Positions 13,729 through 19,689 of a stretch of DNA of 21,959 nt are shown one piece after another. This DNA is from a virus, in the IMG/VR virus record IMGVR_UViG_3300042429_000463, positions 1-21,959 of that record; one strand, given 5' to 3'. A program made the position numbers and the translations under genes. The notes beneath the pieces are model-generated. The model was given only the letters and a program-made list of their open reading frames with translations, was not told the origin of the DNA and made no database searches. Each line of letters opens with the position of its first letter. The first letter of the stretch is position 1.

Positions 13729-13979
13729 TACATAAATCTTTTAAAGCGTTCGATAATAATTTTAGTATTAAAAGGTTCGTTATTGTAGACCATATCCATG
13801 AAGTTCTCAATTAGTTCGTCAGTTGGTTCTGGGTTAACTAAGTGAATACAGTTTTCTATTAGCCTATCGACAAATTCATCAAGTAGCTGAATAGATAAAA
13901 ACTTGTTTGCCTTTTCTGACCTATACTGCTGAATGAGTATAACGTTTTTGTAAATCTGGTGTGCTGTGTTCGTGTTCAT
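13728..13979 (-). CDS. Small helical protein of unknown function (83 aa)
   Basis: I do not recognise this protein. It is helical, with FLSIQLLDEFVDRLIENCIHLV (about 27-48) as its most hydrophobic stretch, and it is soluble by composition. The gene lies 20 bases after an intrinsic terminator-like hairpin but has no promoter of its own between the hairpin and the ATG. Its expression therefore probably depends on read-through (see findings). Its stop overlaps the start of the 122-residue gene. Confidence 0.65.
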   Translation of the reverse strand: MNTNTAHQIYKNVILIQQYRSEKANKFLSIQLLDEFVDRLIENCIHLVNPEPTDELIENFMDMVYNNEPFNTKIIIERFKRFM

Positions 13980-13998
13980 AAAATTGTGTTTGTATGTG

Positions 13999-14026
13999 AA
14001 AAAAATACGGTTTAAGGTTGACCGTA
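13999..14026 (-). terminator. Intrinsic terminator or attenuator
   Basis: In the minus-strand RNA UACGGU (14026-14021) pairs perfectly with ACCGUA (14011-14006), loop of 9, followed by seven U residues (14005-13999). It begins 13 bases after the stop of the 72-residue gene. The flanking AGGUU can pair with AACCU in the loop, and GGUUU with AAACC, giving a competing structure. No promoter follows before the next gene. Confidence 0.7.
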
Positions 14027-14039
14027 AACCTATATTTTA

Positions 14040-14258
14040 TTATCTATAATTTAAACAAATATAATCATCTGGCATTTCATCATATACAGGCATTGTTTCC
14101 TGTCCGTATTTAATTAGCATATAAATAAAATCTTCGCATTCATTCCAAAGGTCATTATTAGCAAAGTTATTTTCAACTTCTTGTCTTTGAGTTGCTCTAA
14201 GTTCTGCAATTCTGTTTTCGATTCTGATTTGTTCTTTGATTTTTTTAGTAATTCTCAT
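14040..14258 (-). CDS. Small charged protein of unknown function (72 aa)
   Basis: I do not recognise this protein. Residues 1-35 are a basic/charged helix (MRITKKIKEQIRIENRIAEL), and the C-terminal half is acidic with aromatic residues (DDYICLNYR end). It is the first gene behind the palindrome-bearing promoter at 14290-14319, with a leader rich in CA repeats (AACACACAAACACACACAG), and is closed by a terminator-like hairpin. The first position suggests strong early expression. Confidence 0.65.
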   Translation of the reverse strand: MRITKKIKEQIRIENRIAELRATQRQEVENNFANNDLWNECEDFIYMLIKYGQETMPVYDEMPDDYICLNYR

Positions 14259-14289
14259 GACTGTGTGTGTTTGTGTGTTAATGATGAAT

Positions 14290-14319
14290 CAAAGATAAGG
14301 CTATTTTCTATAAAACAAA
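14290..14319 (-). promoter_or_regulatory. Early promoter P1 with palindromic operator
   Basis: Minus strand: TTTG (14319-14316), 18 bases, TATCTTTG (14297-14290), a good Bacteroidota promoter match. The TTTG lies inside the 15-bp palindrome AACAAAACTTTTGTT (14314-14328). A run of nine A residues follows upstream. The 28 bases 14312-14339 are identical to 20081-20108 at promoter P2. Confidence 0.7.
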
Positions 14320-14339
14320 ACTTTTGTTATCTTTTTTTT
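14312..14339. repeat. 28-bp repeat, copy 1 (operator/UP element)
   Basis: These 28 bases are identical to 20081-20108. They comprise the palindrome AACAAAACTTTTGTT and a T-run on the plus strand (A-run upstream of the promoter). The same placement over the TTTG element at two promoters marks a shared regulator or activator site. Confidence 0.75.
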
Positions 14340-14343
14340 TAAA

Positions 14344-14820
14344 TTATTTATACTTTTCGTAAAGTAAGGCAATTTTAAAAGCATCTCTTTTATCCTGTTC
14401 GCCCTTTAAACCTTTGTAATTAGCAACAGTCATATTCATAGTAAGTGCCTTAAAGGTCTCATGTTCTAACTTTGCTCCCTTTTGCTTAGGACTTATTTCG
14501 ACTACTTCAAAACCGCGTCTTTTAAGCAGGTCGCAGGTTAACTGAGAGACTGCCTGATTCATTCCTACGTTCCTACTTTTTCGAGCCAGTATGCCCTTAT
14601 TACCTTTCATGTCAAAGGATAGGTTCTGGAGGTTACTATTTTCGACTGCAAATACATATTCTCTAAAATTGTTTACATCGTATTTTTTCAAGGACTCTGT
14701 ATAAATAATAAAGTCTACAAAGTCCATAATTAGAAAGTCAACTGTCTTATTGATAGTATCATAAAAACAAAGAGCAAAGCCGTTTTTTCTGATTGCTGGG
14801 TCTATTCCTATTACTACCAT
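14344..14820 (-). CDS. RuvC-like Holliday junction resolvase (158 aa)
   Basis: The enzyme has the RNase H-like fold of RuvC-type crossover junction nucleases, which cut Holliday junctions and branched DNA before packaging. Acidic residues are in the expected order: Asp7 (IGIDPAIRKNGFAL), Glu60 (FAVENSN), and Asp143/Asp146 in QDKRDAFKIALLY. RKSRNVGMNQAVSQL (80-94) matches the conserved helix of phage RuvC-like proteins (N-V-G-x-N-x-A). The length is typical. It ends the replication operon; its start overlaps the upstream gene by 7 bases. Together with the ERF protein it makes a recombination pair. Confidence 0.85.
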   Translation of the reverse strand: MVVIGIDPAIRKNGFALCFYDTINKTVDFLIMDFVDFIIYTESLKKYDVNNFREYVFAVENSNLQNLSFDMKGNKGILARKSRNVGMNQAVSQLTCDLLKRRGFEVVEISPKQKGAKLEHETFKALTMNMTVANYKGLKGEQDKRDAFKIALLYEKYK

Positions 14821-15038
14821 TCTTTTAATATTATAGGATTGCGAGATTTGTAACGCTCTAAAGTTTCAGCCAGCTGAAAGTCAAAACAAGTAATCTTCAA
14901 CCTCTTTGGTTCTTCAAACTTGTTAACCATTCTTTGCTCATCTATTTCTATCATGATTCTTTTATTCCCTTTGATTTTCACGCTCGGAATAGTAGGTCTG
15001 TAAATCATTTGCGATTTGATAAATTCGTCTTTTTTCAT
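14814..15038 (-). CDS. Small basic protein of unknown function (74 aa)
   Basis: I do not recognise this protein. It is rich in Lys, Arg and Ile. Residues 15-35 (PTIPSVKIKGNKRIMIEIDE) look like two beta strands, and the C-terminal part is helical. No membrane segment or metal motif is present. It lies between the glucosaminidase-like gene (3 bases upstream) and the RuvC-like gene (7-base overlap), so it may assist DNA metabolism, but that is only position. Confidence 0.65.
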   Translation of the reverse strand: MKKDEFIKSQMIYRPTIPSVKIKGNKRIMIEIDEQRMVNKFEEPKRLKITCFDFQLAETLERYKSRNPIILKEW

Positions 15039-15041
15039 AAT

Positions 15042-15506
15042 TTAATTTTGTGTTTTGTGGTTATCTAATAAATAAAGTTTTTTGTTTTTAGCTATTTTAC
15101 AAATATGCTTCCAGTAACCTTTCTCTGCATATCCGTTCAATGTTGACCAGTGGCTGTAATCTTTAAAACAGGCACGCCTGTAATGTTTATGTAAGAATTT
15201 AGCGTGGTCAATATAAGATTCATAAACGGAATCGTACGCTCTCCATTTTATTCCTTTACGGTCTATAAAGTAGTGACCTTTGTAAGCGTTCTTATAATAC
15301 TTTATACCGAAGTGGTTATTTGAGTTTTTAGCTATGTTTGACTTCCCGCCTCCTGACTCCTGTAATGCCTGAGCTAATTGTATTGATACCGGAACTCCAT
15401 AGGCTATTTCGCAAAGGTAAGCAATAGGATAGTATTTTTGGCAGTATTCGCTCTGGGTCTGTGGTTCTAAAAATAGAACTAAAGCGATGCTATAAAGTAT
15501 GTTCAT
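15042..15506 (-). CDS. Exported glucosaminidase-like peptidoglycan hydrolase (154 aa)
   Basis: Residues 1-18 (MNILYSIALVLFLEPQTQ) are hydrophobic and may be a signal peptide or anchor. The rest fits the FlgJ/GH73 mannosyl-glycoprotein endo-beta-N-acetylglucosaminidase domain: AYGVPVSIQLAQALQESGGG with catalytic Glu50, then KNSNNHFGIK (60-69), and WRAYDSVYESYIDHAKFLHK (88-107). The family cleaves the glycan strand of peptidoglycan. The phage thus has a second cell-wall enzyme besides the amidase. Its place in the replication block, about 4 kb upstream of the lysis genes, is unusual and suggests early expression or another job. The start ATG follows the upstream gene after 11 bases. Confidence 0.85.
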   Translation of the reverse strand: MNILYSIALVLFLEPQTQSEYCQKYYPIAYLCEIAYGVPVSIQLAQALQESGGGKSNIAKNSNNHFGIKYYKNAYKGHYFIDRKGIKWRAYDSVYESYIDHAKFLHKHYRRACFKDYSHWSTLNGYAEKGYWKHICKIAKNKKLYLLDNHKTQN

Positions 15507-15517
15507 AGTATTTAATT

Positions 15518-15802
15518 TTATTTACCTAAATATTCTCTAACTTTTTTTAATGTATATTTACTTTGCTCTATTGGTTTAAAACTTAATTCATCAAATTTTT
15601 CCCAATATTCATTTTTTCTTATTTTTTTCCAGTCTTCAATATCTAAATATAAAGTTTCAATAAAAAGAAGTTTATGCCAATATGATAAAATATATTCTTT
15701 TTTTAAACCAGTTTTATCTATTTCATTTTTAATATCTTTATCAAATCTATCAATAATTATTTGAATTGATTTTTTTTTACTTATATCATAATTATATTTC
15801 AT
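15518..15802 (-). CDS. AT-rich small protein of unknown function (94 aa)
   Basis: I do not recognise this protein. It is very rich in Lys, Ile, Tyr, Asp and Glu, helical and probably soluble (KYNYDISKKKSIQIIIDRFD at the start; RKNEYWEKFDELSFKP in the third quarter). The coding DNA is far more A+T-rich than its neighbours and holds no CpG dinucleotide at all, which suggests later acquisition. Its leader is a CA repeat (AAAACACACACACT before ATG). It sits inside the replication operon between the 249-residue protein and the glucosaminidase. Confidence 0.65.
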   Translation of the reverse strand: MKYNYDISKKKSIQIIIDRFDKDIKNEIDKTGLKKEYILSYWHKLLFIETLYLDIEDWKKIRKNEYWEKFDELSFKPIEQSKYTLKKVREYLGK

Positions 15803-15814
15803 AGTGTGTGTGTT

Positions 15815-16564
15815 TTATTTTAAAAATTCCCAAACGTACAATTTACCATAAAGAACCTCTGTCTTTTCTCTTATAGTCTTCTGACCGTTTGTTTCAATAT
15901 TCTTAATCATTTGTCGCGCTCCTTTAGCCTCGTAGATGTTATCATAATTTGTAGCTGTCATCCTTAGTTTTTTCATGACTAATTCTTTGGCTTCATTCCA
16001 TAATTCGCGCTTTCTTGATTCTGGAAGTTCAATGATTCCCTTGTCAATTAAAATACGAGGCCAGTGGATTCTTATATCGTCAACTGTTTTATATTTTAAT
16101 TCTTTGCCGTTTCTTTTTTTCTCAATTTCAGCTTTAAACTCTGCGATTACTTCCTGTCTGGCTACATAGTTTTTATGTTCTATAATATCCATAAATGATT
16201 CGCCAGAGATAGCGCGTTCGTGTTCATTCAGTATCTTATTTAAAACCTTATTCCTTTCAGATTTATAAGCGCTTAAAATATCGCCTAACATTGAAACGTT
16301 AAATTGACCGAAGTACGCTCTCATGTTTACCTTTTCAAATTTGTTATTAGCGCACATTTCAAAAGCCTCGCGGATTTCTAACAGGCCCAAATCCTTATAA
16401 TATTTATAAACGAACTTAGAACATTCAATAAGGATATTTTGGTTAAGAGTATTTTCTTTGATACCACAATAAACTTCAGCGCAAATAGATAAAGCTGCAC
16501 CTAAAGCTGGCCCCAGTTCTGTATCATTCTGGTTTCGCATTGGATATTCGTAGCCAAAAATCAT
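15815..16564 (-). CDS. Conserved phage protein next to replisome organizer (249 aa, start uncertain)
   Basis: The function is unknown. Residues from GPALGAALSICAEVYCGIKE (about 18-37) through EIREAFEMCANNKFEKVNM and YFGQFNVSMLGDILSAYKSERN form a helical domain that I recall from replication regions of Bacteroidota phages. The C-terminal half is charged, helical and may bind DNA or a helicase. No Walker motif is seen, so it is not a DnaC-type ATPase. An ATG at 16672 would overlap the organizer by 149 bases. I prefer ATG 16564 (41-base overlap); ATG 16540 (17-base overlap) is equally possible. Position suggests a helicase-loading or replication partner. Confidence 0.7.
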   Translation of the reverse strand: MIFGYEYPMRNQNDTELGPALGAALSICAEVYCGIKENTLNQNILIECSKFVYKYYKDLGLLEIREAFEMCANNKFEKVNMRAYFGQFNVSMLGDILSAYKSERNKVLNKILNEHERAISGESFMDIIEHKNYVARQEVIAEFKAEIEKKRNGKELKYKTVDDIRIHWPRILIDKGIIELPESRKRELWNEAKELVMKKLRMTATNYDNIYEAKGARQMIKNIETNGQKTIREKTEVLYGKLYVWEFLK

Positions 16565-17417
16565 CTCTTTCGCCGTTTCTGATTGCACGGATAGCGTCTG
16601 CTGCACCTTTTGCAACGTTAGCATGAAACAACTTTCTACCCTCATCGGTCTTTGCGTAATTTCCATTGTCATCGATTAAATTATTTGTGTTGTTAGAAAT
16701 AGGTTTAATTTGAATTTGTGTAAGATACTTCTCAAAATTAGATTTTCGGAATAGCGTATCTGGAACTAAGTAAGATATAAATTTAGTATTTATCCACTCA
16801 TTATATTTATACTCTATGATATTGACAAAGTCTTCTAAGATAGCGCCATCTTCAAAGCGTTCTTTGATTAGCTTATAAACTCCATAGCGTAATAATAGTG
16901 ATTTAGTTTTTGGTATCTTATATTTCGCTCCTGTTTTTTCTGTTAGCAGTTCTAAGATTTGGTTAGTTTCAAAATAATACTTAACAGATTCAATTTCGGA
17001 TTCAGAAACAGAAACGCTTTCTTTATTATTACTTGTATTATTCATACTTGTATATTCTTCTTCATAATATTCTTTTGTATAGAACGGTTGTTCAGGTGGG
17101 GTAGAACCGCTGTTCATGCCCCCTATAGAACGGCTGTTCACCCCCGATAGAACGATACGTCTAAAAGTGCCACTTTGATTCCTAATAATTTGAATCTCAA
17201 TAAATCCAAATTCAGACAATTCTTTAAACCATTTTGTAATTGCTCTTTCACTCACTTCATATAATTTAGCAAAGTAAGCATTGGTTGCATGGCAGTAACC
17301 ATTTTTATTTGTTAAGGCGGAAAGTTCAGTATAAAGTATTTTTGCATGAGGGTTTAATTTTTTGCAATACCTTACTGATGCTGGCAGTATGCCATAGTAA
17401 TTTGGGGATTCTTCCAT
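16524..17417 (-). CDS. Replisome organizer / replication initiator, Phg_2220_C type (297 aa)
   Basis: The protein should bind the phage origin and recruit the helicase loader. Residues about 20-90 form a winged helix-turn-helix: KILYTELSALTNKNGYCHAT, then FAKLYEVSERAITKWFKELS (recognition helix) and the wing. A Ser/Gly/Pro-rich linker (92-140) follows. Residues about 153-232 match the conserved phage C-terminal domain: VNIIEYKYNEWINTKFISYL, then VPDTLFRKSNFEKYL ('Y-L-x-P-x-T-L-F-x-x-x-x-F-E-x-Y-L'). The linker-coding DNA (17080-17160) holds three iteron-like repeats and a half copy, so the gene probably contains the origin, as in lambda O. ATG 17417 follows a 155-base non-coding leader. Confidence 0.85.
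   Translation of the reverse strand: MEESPNYYGILPASVRYCKKLNPHAKILYTELSALTNKNGYCHATNAYFAKLYEVSERAITKWFKELSEFGFIEIQIIRNQSGTFRRIVLSGVNSRSIGGMNSGSTPPEQPFYTKEYYEEEYTSMNNTSNNKESVSVSESEIESVKYYFETNQILELLTEKTGAKYKIPKTKSLLLRYGVYKLIKERFEDGAILEDFVNIIEYKYNEWINTKFISYLVPDTLFRKSNFEKYLTQIQIKPISNNTNNLIDDNGNYAKTDEGRKLFHANVAKGAADAIRAIRNGERDDFWLRISNAKPE
17080..17160. other. Iteron-like repeats; candidate replication origin
   Basis: Three 15-bp copies on the plus strand (17080-17094, 17102-17116, 17126-17140) follow TAGAAC-[GC]-G-[CT]-TGTTCA, and a half copy TAGAACG begins at 17148. Starts are 22, 24 and 22 bases apart, about two helical turns. Each copy has the dyad GAAC-N4-GTTC, and a G- or C-tract follows each. 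AT-rich DNA (about 17000-17079) lies next to them. The arrangement is that of lambda-type origins within the initiator gene. Confidence 0.65.
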
Positions 17418-17572
17418 AGTTATAAAAAATTAGCCTCTGCAAAACTAAACGTAGTAGAGAATACGCTTAGCCGCAAAGGCTTATAAATTGTTTATTAGAA
17501 CTTATTATCTACGTCTCTACTCATAAATAATAAGGAATGATTTAACTATTCACAAATATAAAAAATTATCTG
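17418..17572 (-). promoter_or_regulatory. Leader of the replisome organizer: promoters and repeats
   Basis: In this 155-base gap the minus strand has two promoter-like sites: TTGG-N20-TATATTTG (17584-17553), and TTTG-N20-TACGTTTA (17477-17446), each with one mismatch to consensus. GTAGAGA (17454-17460) and TCTCTAC (17514-17520) form an inverted repeat, with ACGTAG and CTACGT beside them. GCC-GCAAA-GGC (17470-17480) is a small dyad. Operator or origin-accessory roles are possible. Confidence 0.45.
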
Positions 17573-18163
17573 TTAATATCCCAATTTTCTTAAAGTTTTT
17601 CCTAAATCTTTTTTACAGTCATCAATATTATCAAAGTATCTTTTGGCATAGCGACTATCGCAGATGTTTTTACCGCGACTATCGCAATGGTAGTACCAAC
17701 CAAAAACAGGATGGTCTACTAATTCAATGTATAACAGCTTAGACTTAACAAAATTATAGTGCTTATAAACTTTCTGGTCTTCTGCTCCAGTATGGCTGTA
17801 AACATAGTTTAAATTAAATATGAGATAAACTATATCGCTTGCAAGTATTTGCTCTATTCCTTTGTCTGGGTTCTCCATGTACTCAATAAATTCTTTGTTA
17901 TATAAAATTCGCTTAACATAGTCAACAGAAATACCGTATTTGATAGCTAACTTTCCATGAGTCAAACCTAACTCTGCTCTATCCTTTTTAACCTTCTCAT
18001 AGATGTTAGTTTCTTTTCTCTTTTGCTTTAAGCCTTCAGTAATTTTATAAAGAGTTACAGTTGAAATCTTATATTTTGTTAGAAGATATCTTACAGTTAA
18101 CCCCTTTATAAAGTCTTTTTTTATACCATCTACCATTTCAGGTGTTAACTTACTATGATTCAT
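17573..18163 (-). CDS. DNA-binding regulator with two helix-turn-helix motifs (196 aa)
   Basis: Two HTH segments are visible. The first, in about residues 4-44, reads LTPEMVDGIKKDFIKGLTVR followed by YLLTKYKISTVTLYKI, as in recombinase/transposase-type HTHs. The second, about 64-92, reads AELGLTHGKLAIKYGISVDYVKRIL. The C-terminal half (about 100-196) is not recognised; it is rich in Tyr and has WYYHCDSRGKNICDSRY near 160-177. I start at ATG 18163, since the frame farther upstream offers only a TTG at 18169. It follows the XRE-like gene after 59 bases. The role is probably regulation, perhaps of the replication or late genes; an Mor/antiterminator-like role cannot be excluded. Confidence 0.65.
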   Translation of the reverse strand: MNHSKLTPEMVDGIKKDFIKGLTVRYLLTKYKISTVTLYKITEGLKQKRKETNIYEKVKKDRAELGLTHGKLAIKYGISVDYVKRILYNKEFIEYMENPDKGIEQILASDIVYLIFNLNYVYSHTGAEDQKVYKHYNFVKSKLLYIELVDHPVFGWYYHCDSRGKNICDSRYAKRYFDNIDDCKKDLGKTLRKLGY

Positions 18164-18222
18164 CTTCAAAGAAATTTAAATACCAGTTCAATAGTACCAT
18201 AACAAAAATTAAGAATAATATA

Positions 18223-18429
18223 TTAAGCATTTTTCTTGTTTTTATTCATAAAGTCTATTATATCAATCAAAGTTTCTATACTCTGGGGGTTTTTCTTTGC
18301 CCACGTTTTGCGAAATCCGACATCTGTAATATCAATAGAACTATAAAAGTCTTTAATTCTAATATTATTCTCTTTGCAGTATTCCATAACCTGCTCATAA
18401 ATCAATTTTTTATCGTTTAAATCTATCAT
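18223..18429 (-). CDS. Small XRE-like (Cro/CI-type) DNA-binding protein (68 aa)
   Basis: The length and pattern fit a single HTH domain: YEQVMEYCKENNIRIKDFYSSI (first helices), DITDVGFRKTWAKK (recognition helix region), then PQSIETLIDIIDFMNK (closing helices; the 'P-x-x-x-x-L-x-x-I-x-x-F' ending is typical). It would bind an operator as a Cro-like repressor. The gene lies behind a promoter with direct repeats and a large dyad (18506-18583), which are candidate binding sites for this protein. The match is by pattern only; the classic Gln-rich recognition helix is not obvious. Confidence 0.6.
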   Translation of the reverse strand: MIDLNDKKLIYEQVMEYCKENNIRIKDFYSSIDITDVGFRKTWAKKNPQSIETLIDIIDFMNKNKKNA

Positions 18430-18505
18430 AAAAATATTCGTTTTAAGCTATGCTTTTTGTTTGTGTTATATATTTTATTTATTCAATAATAATCTTTTAA
18501 AATAA

Positions 18506-18541
18506 GGCGGTTTTTGTTACAAATATAACATAGTGACCGCC
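18506..18541 (-). terminator. Hairpin after the ERF gene; terminator or operator dyad
   Basis: GGCGGT (18506-18511) pairs with ACCGCC (18536-18541), with GTTA/TAAC inside (18516-18519 and 18526-18529). On the minus strand TTATTTTAAAAG follows, a weak U-rich tract, 40 bases beyond the ERF stop codon. The -7 element of the next promoter lies in the loop, so it could also be an operator. Confidence 0.55.
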
Positions 18542-18550
18542 GTATTAAAA
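18520..18550 (-). promoter_or_regulatory. Promoter of the XRE-like regulator gene
   Basis: TATATTTG (18527-18520) is a perfect -7 element. Nineteen bases upstream is TTTT (18550-18547) in place of TTTG. It would give a leader of about 80 bases before the ATG at 18429. The direct repeats 18546-18583 overlap its -33 side. Confidence 0.5.
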
Positions 18551-18583
18551 CTATATTTAGCTGTTGTACTAAAATTATATTTA
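18546..18583. repeat. 14-bp direct repeats, period 24, at the regulator promoter
   Basis: TAAAACTATATTTA (18546-18559) and TAAAATTATATTTA (18570-18583) differ at one base and start 24 bases apart. The first overlaps the -33 region of the promoter at 18520-18550, and the second overlaps the ERF stop codon. They look like a pair of regulator-binding sites. Confidence 0.6.
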
Positions 18584-19189
18584 CATGGTGCGATTCTGAA
18601 TCTCCATATTTAACCATTCAAACTGACCTTTGTCTAAGTCATAAAACTGGTTAACCTTTTCGTGCCTGCTCAAATCCTCCAGAACCCAGTCAACAATTTT
18701 ATTTAATTGCTCAATACTTTCTACTTTTTTCTTTGCTGGTGATTTCTTTAGCTGTTCGCTTTTAAGTTTACTATCCTGACCGTCATTATCTATATCAACT
18801 GATATTTGTAGTAAGGCTGAAAGCGAATAACGCTTTGCGTATGTAATACCACCGCCTAACTCCTGTAAAGCATTTGTTCCCTTGTTTCCAGCCATTGGGT
18901 TAAATGGCATATTAGCACCTATATATTCGCCTGATACATGATAAATAACAGTAGTAAGATATTCCCCTGCTAATTGTTGTACCACTACCAAACCGCAGTC
19001 AGATAGTATCGGTCTAATAACGTGAAGTAAGTTGTCTAAACTTACATAGGAATTTCTTAGATGTTCATTCTTTGCATCTTTTTTAAGGCTTGAATTTTGA
19101 AACCCTACTTGGAATGTAACCAATCCAGGAATAAGACTGCTAATTGATTCGCTCTGAAAATAATCCGCTGTGATGTGTTGTGTTTGCAT
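18581..19189 (-). CDS. erf: ERF-type single-strand annealing protein (202 aa)
   Basis: The protein should anneal complementary single strands for phage recombination. The ERF landmark GGGITYAKRYSLSALLQISV with DIDNDG after it (112-137) is clear; SYVSLDNLLHVIRPILSDCG (47-66) and GLVVVQQL are the usual preceding strands and helix. The C-terminal part (140-202) is charged and variable, as in the family. It ends the first early operon, together with three small genes, behind promoter P2. A RuvC-like resolvase is encoded about 4 kb downstream. ATG 19189 is the natural start. Confidence 0.9.
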   Translation of the reverse strand: MQTQHITADYFQSESISSLIPGLVTFQVGFQNSSLKKDAKNEHLRNSYVSLDNLLHVIRPILSDCGLVVVQQLAGEYLTTVIYHVSGEYIGANMPFNPMAGNKGTNALQELGGGITYAKRYSLSALLQISVDIDNDGQDSKLKSEQLKKSPAKKKVESIEQLNKIVDWVLEDLSRHEKVNQFYDLDKGQFEWLNMEIQNRTM

Positions 19190-19207
19190 GATAAAAATAT
19201 TTAAAGA

Positions 19208-19474
19208 TTAAGAATTGAATTTAATATATTGGTCTAAGTCCTCGTTTAACATAGCGTTTAAATCCGCTTCAAGTTCGTACCAAGTGAAATAGTTTAACAT
19301 TGTAGCCGTTTCGTCAAGGTCATCAATCTCAATATCTTGAATCCAGATTCTTTCAATGTCCCATCCTGCTGGTTCTGCTGGCTCTTCTAAGCTACCTTTA
19401 AAACCTTTCCAATATTCAGCTTCAACAGTTACTTTTAAGCCGTTAATAATAAAATCGTGTGTGATTGCGCTCAT
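19208..19474 (-). CDS. Small early protein, duplicated pair member A (88 aa)
   Basis: The function is unknown. HDFIINGLKVTVEAEYWKG (6-24) followed by WDIERIWIQDIEIDDLDETA (38-57) forms beta strands that are closely mirrored in the 70-residue neighbour upstream (TDYVNGFKVTLQIS ... FEIDSIHIEDIFIEDF). The protein is strongly acidic at its end. The two genes are 2 bases apart, so they probably arose by tandem duplication. Very acidic small early proteins can be DNA mimics or inhibitors of host enzymes, but nothing here proves that. Confidence 0.7.
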   Translation of the reverse strand: MSAITHDFIINGLKVTVEAEYWKGFKGSLEEPAEPAGWDIERIWIQDIEIDDLDETATMLNYFTWYELEADLNAMLNEDLDQYIKFNS

Positions 19475-19476
19475 GA

Positions 19477-19689
19477 CTAATTTAATCTATAATAATTGTT
19501 AATAAATAATTGAGTAAACTCTACTACATCCATGTTTAAAACATTTAACGCTCTTTGGAAGTCTTCAATAAAAATATCTTCAATGTGAATGCTGTCTATT
19601 TCAAACTTTGACATATCAGTTTTTTTATTGTGTTTGCAACTTATTTGAAGCGTTACCTTAAAGCCGTTAACATAGTCTGTAATAATCAT
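19477..19689 (-). CDS. Small early protein, duplicated pair member B (70 aa)
   Basis: The function is unknown. Residues 4-18 (TDYVNGFKVTLQISC) and 30-45 (IDSIHIEDIFIEDFQR) align with member A downstream without large gaps, and both end in a helical Leu/Asn-rich tail. It lacks the Pro/Gly-rich loop that member A has between the two halves. It overlaps the upstream gene by 4 bases (ATGA). Confidence 0.7.
   Translation of the reverse strand: MIITDYVNGFKVTLQISCKHNKKTDMSKFEIDSIHIEDIFIEDFQRALNVLNMDVVEFTQLFINNYYRLN

Noticed and set aside
15975-16169. A 64-codon plus-strand frame
   Set aside because: Antisense to the conserved 249-residue protein.
16959-17150. A 63-codon plus-strand frame
   Set aside because: Antisense to the organizer gene; its end is only the translation of the iterons.
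17080-17160. CRISPR array as an explanation of the regular repeats
   Set aside because: Repeats are only 15 bp with 7-9 bp between them, lie inside a coding gene and have no cas genes nearby; iterons fit better.
18142-18420. A 92-codon plus-strand frame
   Set aside because: Antisense to the XRE-like gene and its gap; AT-rich shadow with no leader or promoter.
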